Shown here piece after piece: positions 11,540 through 19,719 of a stretch of DNA of 64,000 nt. The notes beneath the pieces are model-generated. The model ran no database searches and was not told the origin of the DNA. It saw nothing but the letters and a program-made list of their open reading frames with translations. A program made the position numbers and the translations under genes. The stretch is taken from the NCBI GenBank assembly GCA_949841355.1, contig CATKZP010000011.1, forward strand, positions 23,787 through 87,786. The letters are read 5' to 3'. The first letter of the stretch is position 1; the number at the start of each line of letters is the position of its first letter. Source of the DNA: an uncultured Oscillospiraceae bacterium. Lineage in GTDB: Bacteria; Bacillota; Clostridia; Oscillospirales; Oscillospiraceae.

Positions 11540-13027
11540 CTACTTGTGGTAGAGCTGGCTGCCCTGATAGCGGGGGGTGCAGGTCAGGCGCAGGCCCAGC
11601 TTGGAGTAGGTTCCGCTGTCGGCGGCGGTGAGGATGACGGAGGAGTGGGCCTCGCAGTCGCGCAGCTTGTCCAGGCTGTCCAGCGCCTGGGCGGCCATGG
11701 GGACGGTGGCGGTGGAGATGGCCAGGGCGATGAGCACCTCGTCGGAGTGCAGCCGTGGGTTGCGGCTGCCCAGGTGGCCGATTTTCAGCGCCTGGATGGG
11801 CTCAATGGCGGCCCGGTCGATGAGGTGGGTCTTGCGGTGTATGCCCGCCAGGGCCTTCAGCGCGTTGAGCAGCGCGGCGGCGGCGGCCCCCATCAGCTCG
11901 GAGGTCTTGCCCACCACAACCCGACCGTCGGGCAGCTGGATGGCGGCGGCGGGCTCCCCCCGCTCCTCGGCCTTGGCCTCGGCGGCGTGGATGACGGGGC
12001 GCAGCTCGGGACCGGCCTGGGCCTGCTTCATCAAAAGCTCCAGCTTGTAGACGATCTCGTCGCTGCCCTGGCCCCGGCGGCGGTCGCACAGGGCGGCGTA
12101 GTAGCGCCGGACGATCTCCCGCTTGGCGGCGGCGCACACCGCCTCGTCGTCAGCGATGCAGCTGCCCACCATGTTCACCCCCATGTCGGTGGGGGACTTG
12201 TAGGGGCTTTCCCCCATGATCTCCTGGAACATGGCCTGGAGGACGGGGAACACCTCCACGTCCCGGTTGTAGTTCACCGTGGTCTCCTCATAGGCCTGGA
12301 GGTGGAAGGGGTCGATCATGTTCACGTCGTTGAGGTCGGCGGTGGCCGCCTCGTAGGCCAGGTTCACCGGGTGCTTCAGGGGCAGGTTCCAGATGGGGAA
12401 GGTCTCGAACTTGGCGTAGCCCGCCTTTACCCCCCGCTTGTAGTGGTGGTAGAGCTGGGACAGGCAGACGGCCATCTTGCCCGAGCCGGGGCCGGGGGCG
12501 GTGACCACCACCAGGGGCCGGCCGGTCTCGATATAGTCGTTGCGGCCGAAGCCCTCGTCGGACACGATGCGCCCCACGTCGTGGGGATAGCCGGAGATGG
12601 TGTAGTGGAGGTAGACCCGCACCCCCAGCTCCTCCAGCCGGCGCTTGAACGCGTCCGCCGCGGGCTGGGCGGCGTATTGGGTGATGGTGACGCTGCCCAC
12701 ATACAGCCCCTCGCCCCGGAATGTGTCGATGAGGCGCAGCACGTCCTCGTCGTAGGTGATGCCCAAATCCCCCCGGACCTTGCTCTGCTCGATGTCGGCG
12801 GCGTTGATGACCATGACGATCTCCACGCTGTCCCGCATCTCCAGGAGCATACGGATCTTGCTGTCCGGGGCGAAGCCGGGCAGCACCCGGGCGGCGTGGT
12901 AGTCGTCGAACAGCTTGCCGCCGAATTCCAGGTACAGCTTGCCCCCGAACTGGGCGATGCGCGCCCGGATGCGGGCGGACTGGGTTTCCACATAGCGCTG
13001 GTTGTCAAATGCGGTTTTGCTGGACAT
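11540..13027 (-). CDS. DUF1846 (UPF0371) family protein
   Basis: The 495-residue protein matches the DUF1846 family in length and in features such as KLYLEFGGKLFDDYHAARVLPGF at the N-terminus, VVTAPGPGSGKMA (a P-loop-like stretch, about residue 180) and the C-terminal SRNPRLHSDEVL. The family is common in Firmicutes and lacks an agreed biochemical role; a nucleotide-binding function is suggested by the glycine-rich loop. The ATG at 13027 has no clear ribosome site, but the conserved region starts directly after it. It is transcribed alone from a promoter at 13101-13129. Confidence 0.85.
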   Translation of the reverse strand: MSSKTAFDNQRYVETQSARIRARIAQFGGKLYLEFGGKLFDDYHAARVLPGFAPDSKIRMLLEMRDSVEIVMVINAADIEQSKVRGDLGITYDEDVLRLIDTFRGEGLYVGSVTITQYAAQPAADAFKRRLEELGVRVYLHYTISGYPHDVGRIVSDEGFGRNDYIETGRPLVVVTAPGPGSGKMAVCLSQLYHHYKRGVKAGYAKFETFPIWNLPLKHPVNLAYEAATADLNDVNMIDPFHLQAYEETTVNYNRDVEVFPVLQAMFQEIMGESPYKSPTDMGVNMVGSCIADDEAVCAAAKREIVRRYYAALCDRRRGQGSDEIVYKLELLMKQAQAGPELRPVIHAAEAKAEERGEPAAAIQLPDGRVVVGKTSELMGAAAAALLNALKALAGIHRKTHLIDRAAIEPIQALKIGHLGSRNPRLHSDEVLIALAISTATVPMAAQALDSLDKLRDCEAHSSVILTAADSGTYSKLGLRLTCTPRYQGSQLYHK

Positions 13028-13100
13028 AAAAACACAGGACCGCGGCGGTCAGCACACGGCCCCTTCCCCCTCTCGTCTCTGCTGTGCGTTCACTCACCAG

Positions 13101-13129
13101 ATTTTAACACAATTCGGGGCGGGGGGCAA
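13101..13129 (-). promoter_or_regulatory. candidate promoter of the DUF1846 gene
   Basis: On the minus strand TTGCCC and TAAAAT are separated by 17 bases. Confidence 0.55.
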
Positions 13130-13156
13130 GTGCGTTTTGCCGGGGGGCGCCGCCTC

Positions 13157-13186
13157 TTGACAGCGCCGCCCGGGTCAAGGTAAAAT
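13157..13186 (+). promoter_or_regulatory. candidate thiI promoter
   Basis: TTGACA (13157-13162) and TAAAAT (13181-13186) are 18 bases apart, 34 bases before the thiI start. Confidence 0.7.
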
Positions 13187-13219
13187 AGGGGGAAATTCAA
13201 TCAGAAAGCCAGGGATAGT

Positions 13220-14392
13220 ATGGGAGAAATCATTCTGCTCAAGCAGGGGGAAATGGTGCTCAAGGGCCTCAACCGCCGGGGCTTTGAAGAGAAGATGATG
13301 GGGAACGTGAAGCGGCGGCTGAAAAAGTACGGCTCCTTCAAGGTCTACACCCGGCAGTCCACCACCTATGTGGAGCCGCTGGACGGGAGCTGCGACTTCG
13401 AGGGCGCGTGGCAGGCCATGGGCAAGGTGTTCGGCGCGGTGGGGGTGTGCCGGGCCCGGGCCTGCCCCAAGGACAAGAACGCCATCGTGGCCTGCGCCGT
13501 GGACTACCTGGGGGACAAGCTGGCCGCCGCAGGCTCCTTCAAGGTGGAGTCCAAGCGGGCGGACAAGACCTTTCCCATGACCTCCATTCAGCTGTCCCAG
13601 TACGTGGGCGGGGAGCTCCACGACCGCTACCCCCACCTGACGGCGGACATGCACCACCCACAGCTCACCGTCCACGTGGAGGTGCGGGATTTCGACGCCT
13701 ACATCCACGCCGACCCGGAGCCAGGGGCGGGGGGGCTGCCCGTGGGCATGGGGGGCAGGGCGCTGTCCCTGCTGTCCGGGGGGATCGACTCCCCCGTGGC
13801 CTCCTGGATGATCGCCAAGCGGGGGGTCATCGTGGACATGATCCACTACTATTCCTACCCCTACACCTCTCCCGAGGCCAAGGAGAAGGTGCTGGACCTG
13901 GCCCGGCTGCTGGTGCCCTACACCGGCAAGCAGTGCGTCCACGTGGTGCCCTTCACCAAGGTCCAGGAGGAGCTGCGCCGGTCCTGCCCAGAGGAGCTCT
14001 TCACCGTCCTCATGCGGCGGTTCATGATGCGCATTGCCTGCCGGGTGGCGGAAAAAAACGGTATCCAGGCCCTGGTGACGGGAGAGTCGGTGGGCCAGGT
14101 GGCCAGCCAGACCCTGGACGCCCTGGCCTGCACCGACGGGGTGTGCACCCTGCCCGTGCTGCGGCCGGTGATCGGCATGGACAAGGAGGAGATCGTCCGC
14201 ATCGCCCGGAAGATCGGCACGTTCGAGACCTCCATCCTGCCCTATGAGGACTGCTGCACCGTGTTCACCCCCAAGCACCCCCGGACCAAGCCCAAGCTGG
14301 AGGAGCTGGAGGAGGCGGAGAAGGCCCTTGATATTGACGGCCTGGTGGACGAGGCGGTGGCGGGCATCGAGCGGGTGATGCTGGACCTCTGA
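13220..14392 (+). CDS. thiI: tRNA 4-thiouridine synthase ThiI
   Basis: The 390-residue protein has an N-terminal ferredoxin-like/THUMP region and a C-terminal PP-loop ATPase with SLLSGGIDSPVASW (about residue 178). ThiI adenylates uridine 8 of tRNA for sulfur insertion and also takes part in thiazole synthesis in many bacteria. This version ends soon after the PP-loop domain (EDCCTVFTPKHP near the end), without the rhodanese domain found in enterobacteria, as is usual in Firmicutes. It usually pairs with a cysteine desulfurase, but none is adjacent here. Its 3' end faces the next gene with only 18 bases between them. Confidence 0.94.
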   Translation: MGEIILLKQGEMVLKGLNRRGFEEKMMGNVKRRLKKYGSFKVYTRQSTTYVEPLDGSCDFEGAWQAMGKVFGAVGVCRARACPKDKNAIVACAVDYLGDKLAAAGSFKVESKRADKTFPMTSIQLSQYVGGELHDRYPHLTADMHHPQLTVHVEVRDFDAYIHADPEPGAGGLPVGMGGRALSLLSGGIDSPVASWMIAKRGVIVDMIHYYSYPYTSPEAKEKVLDLARLLVPYTGKQCVHVVPFTKVQEELRRSCPEELFTVLMRRFMMRIACRVAEKNGIQALVTGESVGQVASQTLDALACTDGVCTLPVLRPVIGMDKEEIVRIARKIGTFETSILPYEDCCTVFTPKHPRTKPKLEELEEAEKALDIDGLVDEAVAGIERVMLDL

Positions 14393-14410
14393 GGGGGTTG
14401 GACGGCCTTT

Positions 14411-15547
14411 TTATGACAGAGCCGGGGCGGTGGCCTGATAGATCTGGCAGTTTTCCTCCTCCATGGCGTTCAGCGCCGCGCGCAGGAAGGCGGAGCCGCC
14501 CCGGCCGCAGCTGACCTCCACGTAGTTCACCTGCTGGGGGTCCAGCGCCCGGGCCAGAGCCGCGCCGGTGGGATAGTCCGCCCCCCGCACCGTGGGGGAC
14601 CACACCGCAAAGCCCGCCTGAACCAGCGCCTCGCGTCCGGCGCCGTCCAGATTGGGGGCGGCGGCCACCAGGGCGGGGCAGCGGGCGATGGCGGCCAGCA
14701 GCCCGCGGCCCTCCTGGGCCTGGGCGAGGCAGGCGCCGGTGCTGTCCCCGTCCAGGGCCAGCCCTACCGTGTGGCCCGCCCCCGCCAGGCGGCGGACCAG
14801 ATCGTCCTGCTCCCGCAGCTGGGCGGGGGTGAACAGAAACAGCGCGCGCAGGCCGCGCCCCTCCGCCAGTTGGGCGCACTGGGCGCCGTCGCTCCCCCAG
14901 CGGCAGGCCAGGTACAGCTCCCCGCCGCTGGGCGGCTGGGACGCGGCGGCGCTGCCGGAGGGAGCGGGGTCCGTCCCCTCGCCCGCGCCGCCCGCCTCCA
15001 GGTAGTGGTTCAGGCTGTCGGCCAGCAGGTTGTCCGCGGCGCTGACAAAGCTCTGGTCGCTGAGGATGGCGGCGCTGCTGGTCAGCCGGATCAGGGTGCC
15101 GTAGCGGGTGCGGACGCGGGTGCAGCTGATGGACCCGAAGTATTCGCACAGCCAGTCGATGGGCAGGAACACCATGTTGTTGCGCACCATGGCCCGGGCG
15201 GTGACGGGATTGCCGGACAGGTCCGCGGCGGTGTTAGCGCGCGTGTCGAACAGCACGCCCCGCGTCTCGTCCGTGACCAGCACGGTGCGCTTGACGGAGC
15301 TGTAGATGGCCTTTACGCCCAGGTTGATGTTGGTGTCCAGGTAGGACAGCATGGTGTAGGGCACGTACAGCACGCCGCCCACCGTCCTGGGCATATTGTC
15401 CGGGGTGACGTCGGTGAGCACGGTGTCGTTCACCGCCATCAGGTTCACGCCGCCCGCCGTCCCCGTGCCAAAGGCGGGTATGGCCATGCCCAGGGCCAGC
15501 GCCGCCGCCAGCAGGATCAGGATGAGCCGTTTTGTCCGGTGCGTCAT
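14411..15547 (-). CDS. secreted protein with copper-amine-oxidase-N-like domain
   Basis: The 378-residue product starts with a signal peptide (basic RTKRLILILL, then a hydrophobic stretch ending near residue 27), so it is probably exported. Residues about 35-165 (for example GGVLYVPYTMLS and NNMVFLPIDWLCEYFG) resemble the copper amine oxidase N-terminal domain, a common module in secreted clostridial proteins. A Pro/Ser/Gly-rich linker follows. The C-terminal 160 residues vaguely resemble a deacetylase-like barrel (GHTVGLALDGDS), but I see no catalytic metal site. A GAAGGGA ribosome site supports the ATG. The function is unknown. Confidence 0.65.
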   Translation of the reverse strand: MTHRTKRLILILLAAALALGMAIPAFGTGTAGGVNLMAVNDTVLTDVTPDNMPRTVGGVLYVPYTMLSYLDTNINLGVKAIYSSVKRTVLVTDETRGVLFDTRANTAADLSGNPVTARAMVRNNMVFLPIDWLCEYFGSISCTRVRTRYGTLIRLTSSAAILSDQSFVSAADNLLADSLNHYLEAGGAGEGTDPAPSGSAAASQPPSGGELYLACRWGSDGAQCAQLAEGRGLRALFLFTPAQLREQDDLVRRLAGAGHTVGLALDGDSTGACLAQAQEGRGLLAAIARCPALVAAAPNLDGAGREALVQAGFAVWSPTVRGADYPTGAALARALDPQQVNYVEVSCGRGGSAFLRAALNAMEEENCQIYQATAPALS

Positions 15548-15584
15548 GCCGCTTCCCTTCTTTCGCAGTTGTTGTTTGGCCGGC

Positions 15585-16844
15585 TCACGCGGGGGGGAGC
15601 CCCGCCAGCCAGCGCCGGGCCATGTCCAGGGCGTGGTTGGCGGCCAGGTTCCGGATGCGGTCCCGGCGGGCCCGCATTCCGGCCAGGTTGAGCTGCCTCA
15701 CCCACACGCCGCCGGGGGTGGCCAGGGCGGTGAACACCAGCCCCACCGGATTGCCCCGCTCGTCCGGATCGGGGCCCGCAACCCCGGTGACGGCCACCGC
15801 CAGGTCCGTCCCCAGCGCCTGCCGGGCGCCCTGGGCCATCTGCTCCGCCACCGGAGCGCACACCGCGCCCCTCTCGTCCAGCAGGGCCTGGGACACCCCC
15901 AGCAGCCCCGCCTTTACCTCACAGTGGTAGCTCACCACGCCGCCCTTGAACACCGACGCCGCGCCGGGCACGTCGGTGAGGCGCTTGGCGATGAGCCCCC
16001 CGGTGCAGCTCTCCGCCGTGCCCAGGGTGAGGCCCCGGGCCCGGGCCCCCTCCAGCACCACCTGGGGCAGGCCGGACACGTCCGCGCCGTAGATGAGGTC
16101 CCCCAGGATGGCCCGCACCTGCCCCTCCACCGGGGCGATGAGGGCGTCCGCCGCCTCGATGGTGTCCGCCTTGGCGGTGATGCGCAGCTCCACCTCGCCC
16201 TCCTTGGCGTAGGGGGCCAGGGTGGGATTTTGCAGCTGGTTCATCCGGTCCCGGAGCTTATCCTCCACCGCCGACTCCCCCAGGCCGAACACCCGCAGGG
16301 TGCGGGAGCGGATGACCCCCTCGCTCAGCCGGGCCAGCCAGGGCAGGGCCCGCTCCCGGAACATGGGCAGGCACTCGGCGGGGGGGCCGGGGAGCATGAC
16401 CACATAGGTCCCGTCCGCCTCAAAGGCGCAGCCGGGGGCGGTGCCCCAGGCGTTGTCCAGCACGCGGCACCCTTCAGGCAGGTACGCCTGCTGGAGGTTG
16501 TTGTCCGTCATCTCCCGGCCCATGCGCGCGAAAAAGGCGCGGATCTCCCGGGCGCACTCGGGGTGGAACACCAGCTTTCTGCCGAAGCACTCCGTCAGGG
16601 TCTGCTTGGTGAGGTCGTCGCAGGTGGGGCCCAGCCCGCCGGTGGTGACGATGACGTCCGCCCGGCTTCTGGCCAGCTCCACCGCGGCGCGCAGGCGGCC
16701 CGGATTGTCCCCCACCACCGAGTGGTACAGCACGTTCAACCCCAGCCCGGACAGCTCCCGGCTGAGGGCCTGGGCGTCGGAGTTGACGATGGAGCCAAGC
16801 AGCAGCTCGGTGCCCACGGACAGGATTTCCACGGTATGGCTCAT
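15585..16844 (-). CDS. cinA: CinA family protein (competence/damage-inducible, nicotinamide-nucleotide amidase type)
   Basis: The N-terminal domain (residues 1-170) is MoaB/Mog-like, with EILSVGTELLLG and TTGGLGPTCDD. The C-terminal CinA domain contains LGTAESCTGGLIAKRLTDVPG and GVAGPDP. The 419-residue length matches two-domain CinA. C-terminal CinA domains deamidate NMN in the pyridine nucleotide salvage cycle, and the N-terminal domain hydrolyses ADP-ribose in some members. I chose the ATG at 16844, which AAGGAGG precedes; an upstream alternative would include the ribosome site. It is divergent from the aromatic operon. Confidence 0.93.
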   Translation of the reverse strand: MSHTVEILSVGTELLLGSIVNSDAQALSRELSGLGLNVLYHSVVGDNPGRLRAAVELARSRADVIVTTGGLGPTCDDLTKQTLTECFGRKLVFHPECAREIRAFFARMGREMTDNNLQQAYLPEGCRVLDNAWGTAPGCAFEADGTYVVMLPGPPAECLPMFRERALPWLARLSEGVIRSRTLRVFGLGESAVEDKLRDRMNQLQNPTLAPYAKEGEVELRITAKADTIEAADALIAPVEGQVRAILGDLIYGADVSGLPQVVLEGARARGLTLGTAESCTGGLIAKRLTDVPGAASVFKGGVVSYHCEVKAGLLGVSQALLDERGAVCAPVAEQMAQGARQALGTDLAVAVTGVAGPDPDERGNPVGLVFTALATPGGVWVRQLNLAGMRARRDRIRNLAANHALDMARRWLAGLPPA

Positions 16845-16974
16845 GATACGGCCTCCTTGCAAGGTTCTTGTGCTCTATTTTATCCCCCGTCCGCCGGTTA
16901 TGTCAAGAAAAAGGCGAGCTGCCGGGCCGCGCCTGCGGGCGGCGCACGGTTTCGCGCCTTTGTTCAAAAACTTC

Positions 16975-17003
16975 TTGCATTTTACCTGGTTAAAGTATAT
17001 AAT
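16975..17003 (+). promoter_or_regulatory. promoter of the aromatic operon leader
   Basis: TTGCAT (16975-16980) and a perfect TATAAT (16998-17003) are 17 bases apart. The start of transcription would fall near 17010, 26 bases before the leader peptide ATG and about 230 bases before aroF. Confidence 0.8.
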
Positions 17004-17035
17004 GTCCCCAATCAAACATCAGCGAGGTAGCGTCA

Positions 17036-17131
17036 ATGACCCGACTCTGTGCCCACAGCTTCACCTTTACCTTTGGCTGGACTCGATTTAACGGGTCCGG
17101 CTGCTTTGGCGTGTTCAAGCGCGGCGCGTGA
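17036..17131 (+). CDS. Phe-rich leader peptide of the aromatic operon
   Basis: A 31-codon frame begins MTRLCAHSFTFTFGW and ends in FKRGA. Six of its 31 codons are Phe, and there is one Trp. A GAGGT stretch lies about eight bases before the ATG. It sits between the operon promoter and a terminator hairpin that precedes aroF. Ribosome stalling on Phe codons would be expected to change folding of the downstream RNA, as in classical amino-acid attenuators. The frame is too short to be an enzyme. Expression is not demonstrated; the call rests on position and codon content. Confidence 0.7.
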   Translation: MTRLCAHSFTFTFGWTRFNGSGCFGVFKRGA

Positions 17132-17173
17132 GTGAGGGGCGGCAGGCCCCGCCTGAATTTGTGCAGCATCGGG

Positions 17174-17216
17174 AAGCTCATGGACCGCGGGCGGTCTGTG
17201 GGCTTCTTTCTATTTT
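17174..17216 (+). promoter_or_regulatory. transcription attenuator (terminator hairpin before aroF)
   Basis: AAGCTCATGGACCGC pairs along its full length, allowing three G-U pairs, with GCGGTCTGTGGGCTT (17191-17205), and a T-rich stretch follows (to 17216). The ribosome site of aroF starts immediately afterwards. An upstream GGGGC/GCCCC hairpin around 17137-17152 could form part of a competing structure. This is an intrinsic terminator inside the leader of the operon. Confidence 0.75.
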
Positions 17217-17239
17217 GAGGAAAAAGGAGTTTTTTTATT

Positions 17240-18262
17240 ATGGTAATTGTGATGAAGCCCGGCGTGAGCCAGGAGAAAATTCAGGCCCTGGCGACCCAGC
17301 TGGAGCGGGACCACGGCGTGGCCGTGGGGATTACCAACGGCGTGGACTGCTCCATTCTGGGGCTGGTGGGGGATACCGCCCACATCGACATGGGCAAGCT
17401 GTCCATGAACGACGATGTGGAGCGGGTCATGCGGGTGCAGGAGCCCTATAAGAAGGCCAACCGCAAGTTCCACCCGGAGGACACGGTGGTGGATGTGTCC
17501 GGCGCGCCCATCGGCGGCGGGGACCGGTTCACCGTCATCGCCGGGCCCTGCTCGGTGGAGAGCGAGGAGCAGATCGTGGGGGTGGCCCGGGACGTGAAGG
17601 ACGCCGGAGCCGCCCTGCTGCGGGGGGGCGCGTTCAAACCCCGCACGTCGCCCTACTCCTTCCAGGGCATGGGCACCGACGGGCTGGAGCTGCTGCTGGA
17701 GGCCAGGGCGGACACCGGCCTGCCCATTGTGTCCGAGATCATGGCGCCCCGGTACTGCCAGCTGTTTGAGGAAAAGGTGGATCTGGTGCAGGTGGGCGCC
17801 CGGAACATGCAGAACTTTGACCTGCTGAAGGAGGTGGGCAAGCTGTCCAAGCCGGTGCTGCTCAAGCGGGGGCTGTCCAACACCTACGAGGAGTGGATCA
17901 TGTCGGCGGAGTATATCATGGCCGCGGGCAATGAGAACGTGATCCTGTGCGAGCGGGGTGTGCGCACCTTCGAGACCTACACCCGCAACACCCTGGACCT
18001 GTCCGCCATCCCGGCCATCCGGAGGATGAGCCACCTGCCCATTGTGGTGGACCCCTCCCACGCCGCGGGGATGTACTGGATGGTGGAGCCGCTGGCCATG
18101 GCCGCCGTGGCGGTGGGGGCGGACGGCCTGATGGTGGAGGTCCACAACGACCCGCCCTGCGCCAAGTGCGACGGGGCCCAGTCCCTCACGCCGGAGAAGT
18201 TCCGGCACCTGATTGGGAAATTGAATCCGCTCATTGAGCTCATGGACAAAAAATTGGTGTGA
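17240..18262 (+). CDS. aroF: 3-deoxy-7-phosphoheptulonate (DAHP) synthase, type I-beta
   Basis: This enzyme condenses phosphoenolpyruvate and erythrose 4-phosphate, the first step of the shikimate pathway. The 340-residue protein has an N-terminal ferredoxin-like regulatory domain (about residues 1-75) followed by the barrel with IAGPCSVES, LLRGGAFKPRTSPY, KPVLLKRG, and IVVDPSHAAG. Such N-terminal domains often carry feedback inhibition. AAAAAGGAG precedes the ATG. It is the first structural gene after the Phe-rich leader and attenuator, so the operon entry point is probably tuned to charged tRNA-Phe. Confidence 0.95.
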   Translation: MVIVMKPGVSQEKIQALATQLERDHGVAVGITNGVDCSILGLVGDTAHIDMGKLSMNDDVERVMRVQEPYKKANRKFHPEDTVVDVSGAPIGGGDRFTVIAGPCSVESEEQIVGVARDVKDAGAALLRGGAFKPRTSPYSFQGMGTDGLELLLEARADTGLPIVSEIMAPRYCQLFEEKVDLVQVGARNMQNFDLLKEVGKLSKPVLLKRGLSNTYEEWIMSAEYIMAAGNENVILCERGVRTFETYTRNTLDLSAIPAIRRMSHLPIVVDPSHAAGMYWMVEPLAMAAVAVGADGLMVEVHNDPPCAKCDGAQSLTPEKFRHLIGKLNPLIELMDKKLV

Positions 18263-18275
18263 GGAGGGGCAGGCT

Positions 18276-18608
18276 ATGGCAAAATTGGAGCGCGCGATCA
18301 CCGGCGATTTTGACGAGGTGCTGGGGCGCCTGGAGCGTGCGGTGCTGAACGGCAGTATGTCCGCCAGCCTGGAGGACCGCTCGGATTTCACCGTCGGCCC
18401 GGCCCGGGTGGCGGTGCGGATGTACGAGCGGTACAGCGCCCTGGGCGGAAACCGGGTGGCCCTGTCCCTCACCCTGGCGGGGGAGGGGGACCGGCTCTAT
18501 CTCACCGCCATCACCGCCGGGGGCAGCCAGGCCATGTTCTTCAAGCTCAACACCTGGGGCGAGGAGGCGTTCCTGGACACGCTGGCCGGCGAGGCGGACC
18601 GGCTCTAA
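18276..18608 (+). CDS. DUF6054-like small protein in the aromatic operon
   Basis: This 110-residue protein has no membrane segment or signal. Its conserved-looking C-terminal half includes LYLTAITAGGSQAMFFKLNTWGEE. I recognise it as similar to the DUF6054 group of small clostridial proteins, whose function is not known. It begins 14 bases after aroF with GGAGGGG upstream and ends 16 bases before aroB, so it is co-transcribed with both. A role in aromatic synthesis is possible only by context. Confidence 0.65.
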   Translation: MAKLERAITGDFDEVLGRLERAVLNGSMSASLEDRSDFTVGPARVAVRMYERYSALGGNRVALSLTLAGEGDRLYLTAITAGGSQAMFFKLNTWGEEAFLDTLAGEADRL

Positions 18609-18623
18609 GGGAGGAGGCAGGCC

Positions 18624-19706
18624 ATGAAAACCCTCACCGTGGCCCTTCCGGGCCGGGAGTACGATATTTTGATCCAGCGGGGCCTGCTCTCCCAGGCGGG
18701 GGAGCGCATCCGCGCCGCCCTGCCCCGCGCCCGCAAGCTGGCGGTGGTCACCGACAGTCATGTGGAACCCCTTTACGGCAAAACGGTGCTGGACAGTTTG
18801 GCGGCCTCCGGGTTTGAGGCCCGGCTGTTCTCTGTCCCGGCGGGGGAGGCAAGTAAAAACCCTTCCCAGCTCGCCCAGCTGTGGGAGGACTTCATGGACT
18901 TCGGCCTCACCCGCACCGACGCCGTGGCGGCCCTGGGGGGCGGCGTGGTGGGGGATCTGGCGGGCTTTGCCGCCGCCACCATCCTCCGGGGGGTGCCTTT
19001 CGTTCAGATCCCCACCACGCTGCTGGCCCAGGTGGACAGCAGCGTGGGCGGCAAGGTGGCCATCGACCTGAAGGCGGGCAAGAACCTGGCCGGGGCCTTC
19101 TACCAGCCCAAGCTGGTGCTCATGGACCCGGAGGTGCTGAACACCCTGGCCCTGCCCCAGTTCATGGACGGCATGTCGGAGGTGATAAAGTACGGCTGCA
19201 TCTGGGACGCCGGTTTCTTCGATTTCCTCACCGCCCGCCCCTCCAAGCCGGAATTGATGGCGGATATTGAACGCATTTTGTATACCTGCTGCGATATAAA
19301 ACGCCAAGTGGTCATGGAGGACGAGCTGGACACCGGCCTGCGGATGATTTTGAACTTCGGCCACACCCTGGGCCACGCCTACGAGCTGGCGGGGCGCTAT
19401 ACCCAGTGGAGCCATGGCGAGGCGGTGGCGGCGGGCATGTGCGCGGCGGCCAAGCTGGGGGCGGCGCTGGGCGTCACCCCTGGGGACGTGCCGGGGCGCA
19501 TTGAGGCTGCGCTGGGCGCCCTGGGCCAGGTCACCGGGCTGTCCTGCTCTATGGAGGAGTACGCCGCCGCCATCGGCCTGGACAAAAAGGGCGCGGGGGC
19601 GGACATCACCCTGATTCTGCTGGACAAAATCGGCCATGCCGTCCCCCATACGCTGCCCAAGGCGGAGCTGCTGCGCCTGCTGGAATCCTTCCACAACGTC
19701 CTATAA
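18624..19706 (+). CDS. aroB: 3-dehydroquinate synthase
   Basis: AroB cyclises DAHP to 3-dehydroquinate using NAD and a divalent metal. The 360-residue protein shows the NAD site ALGGGVVGDLAGFAAA, IPTTLLAQVDSSVGGK, the lysine motif KNLAGAFYQP, EVIKYG, and the metal ligands in FGHTLGHAYE and SHGEAVAAGM. Length is normal for the family. A GGGAGG ribosome site precedes the ATG. It lies third in the aromatic operon. Confidence 0.96.
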   Translation: MKTLTVALPGREYDILIQRGLLSQAGERIRAALPRARKLAVVTDSHVEPLYGKTVLDSLAASGFEARLFSVPAGEASKNPSQLAQLWEDFMDFGLTRTDAVAALGGGVVGDLAGFAAATILRGVPFVQIPTTLLAQVDSSVGGKVAIDLKAGKNLAGAFYQPKLVLMDPEVLNTLALPQFMDGMSEVIKYGCIWDAGFFDFLTARPSKPELMADIERILYTCCDIKRQVVMEDELDTGLRMILNFGHTLGHAYELAGRYTQWSHGEAVAAGMCAAAKLGAALGVTPGDVPGRIEAALGALGQVTGLSCSMEEYAAAIGLDKKGAGADITLILLDKIGHAVPHTLPKAELLRLLESFHNVL

Positions 19707-19719
19707 GGAGGTCTTTCCC

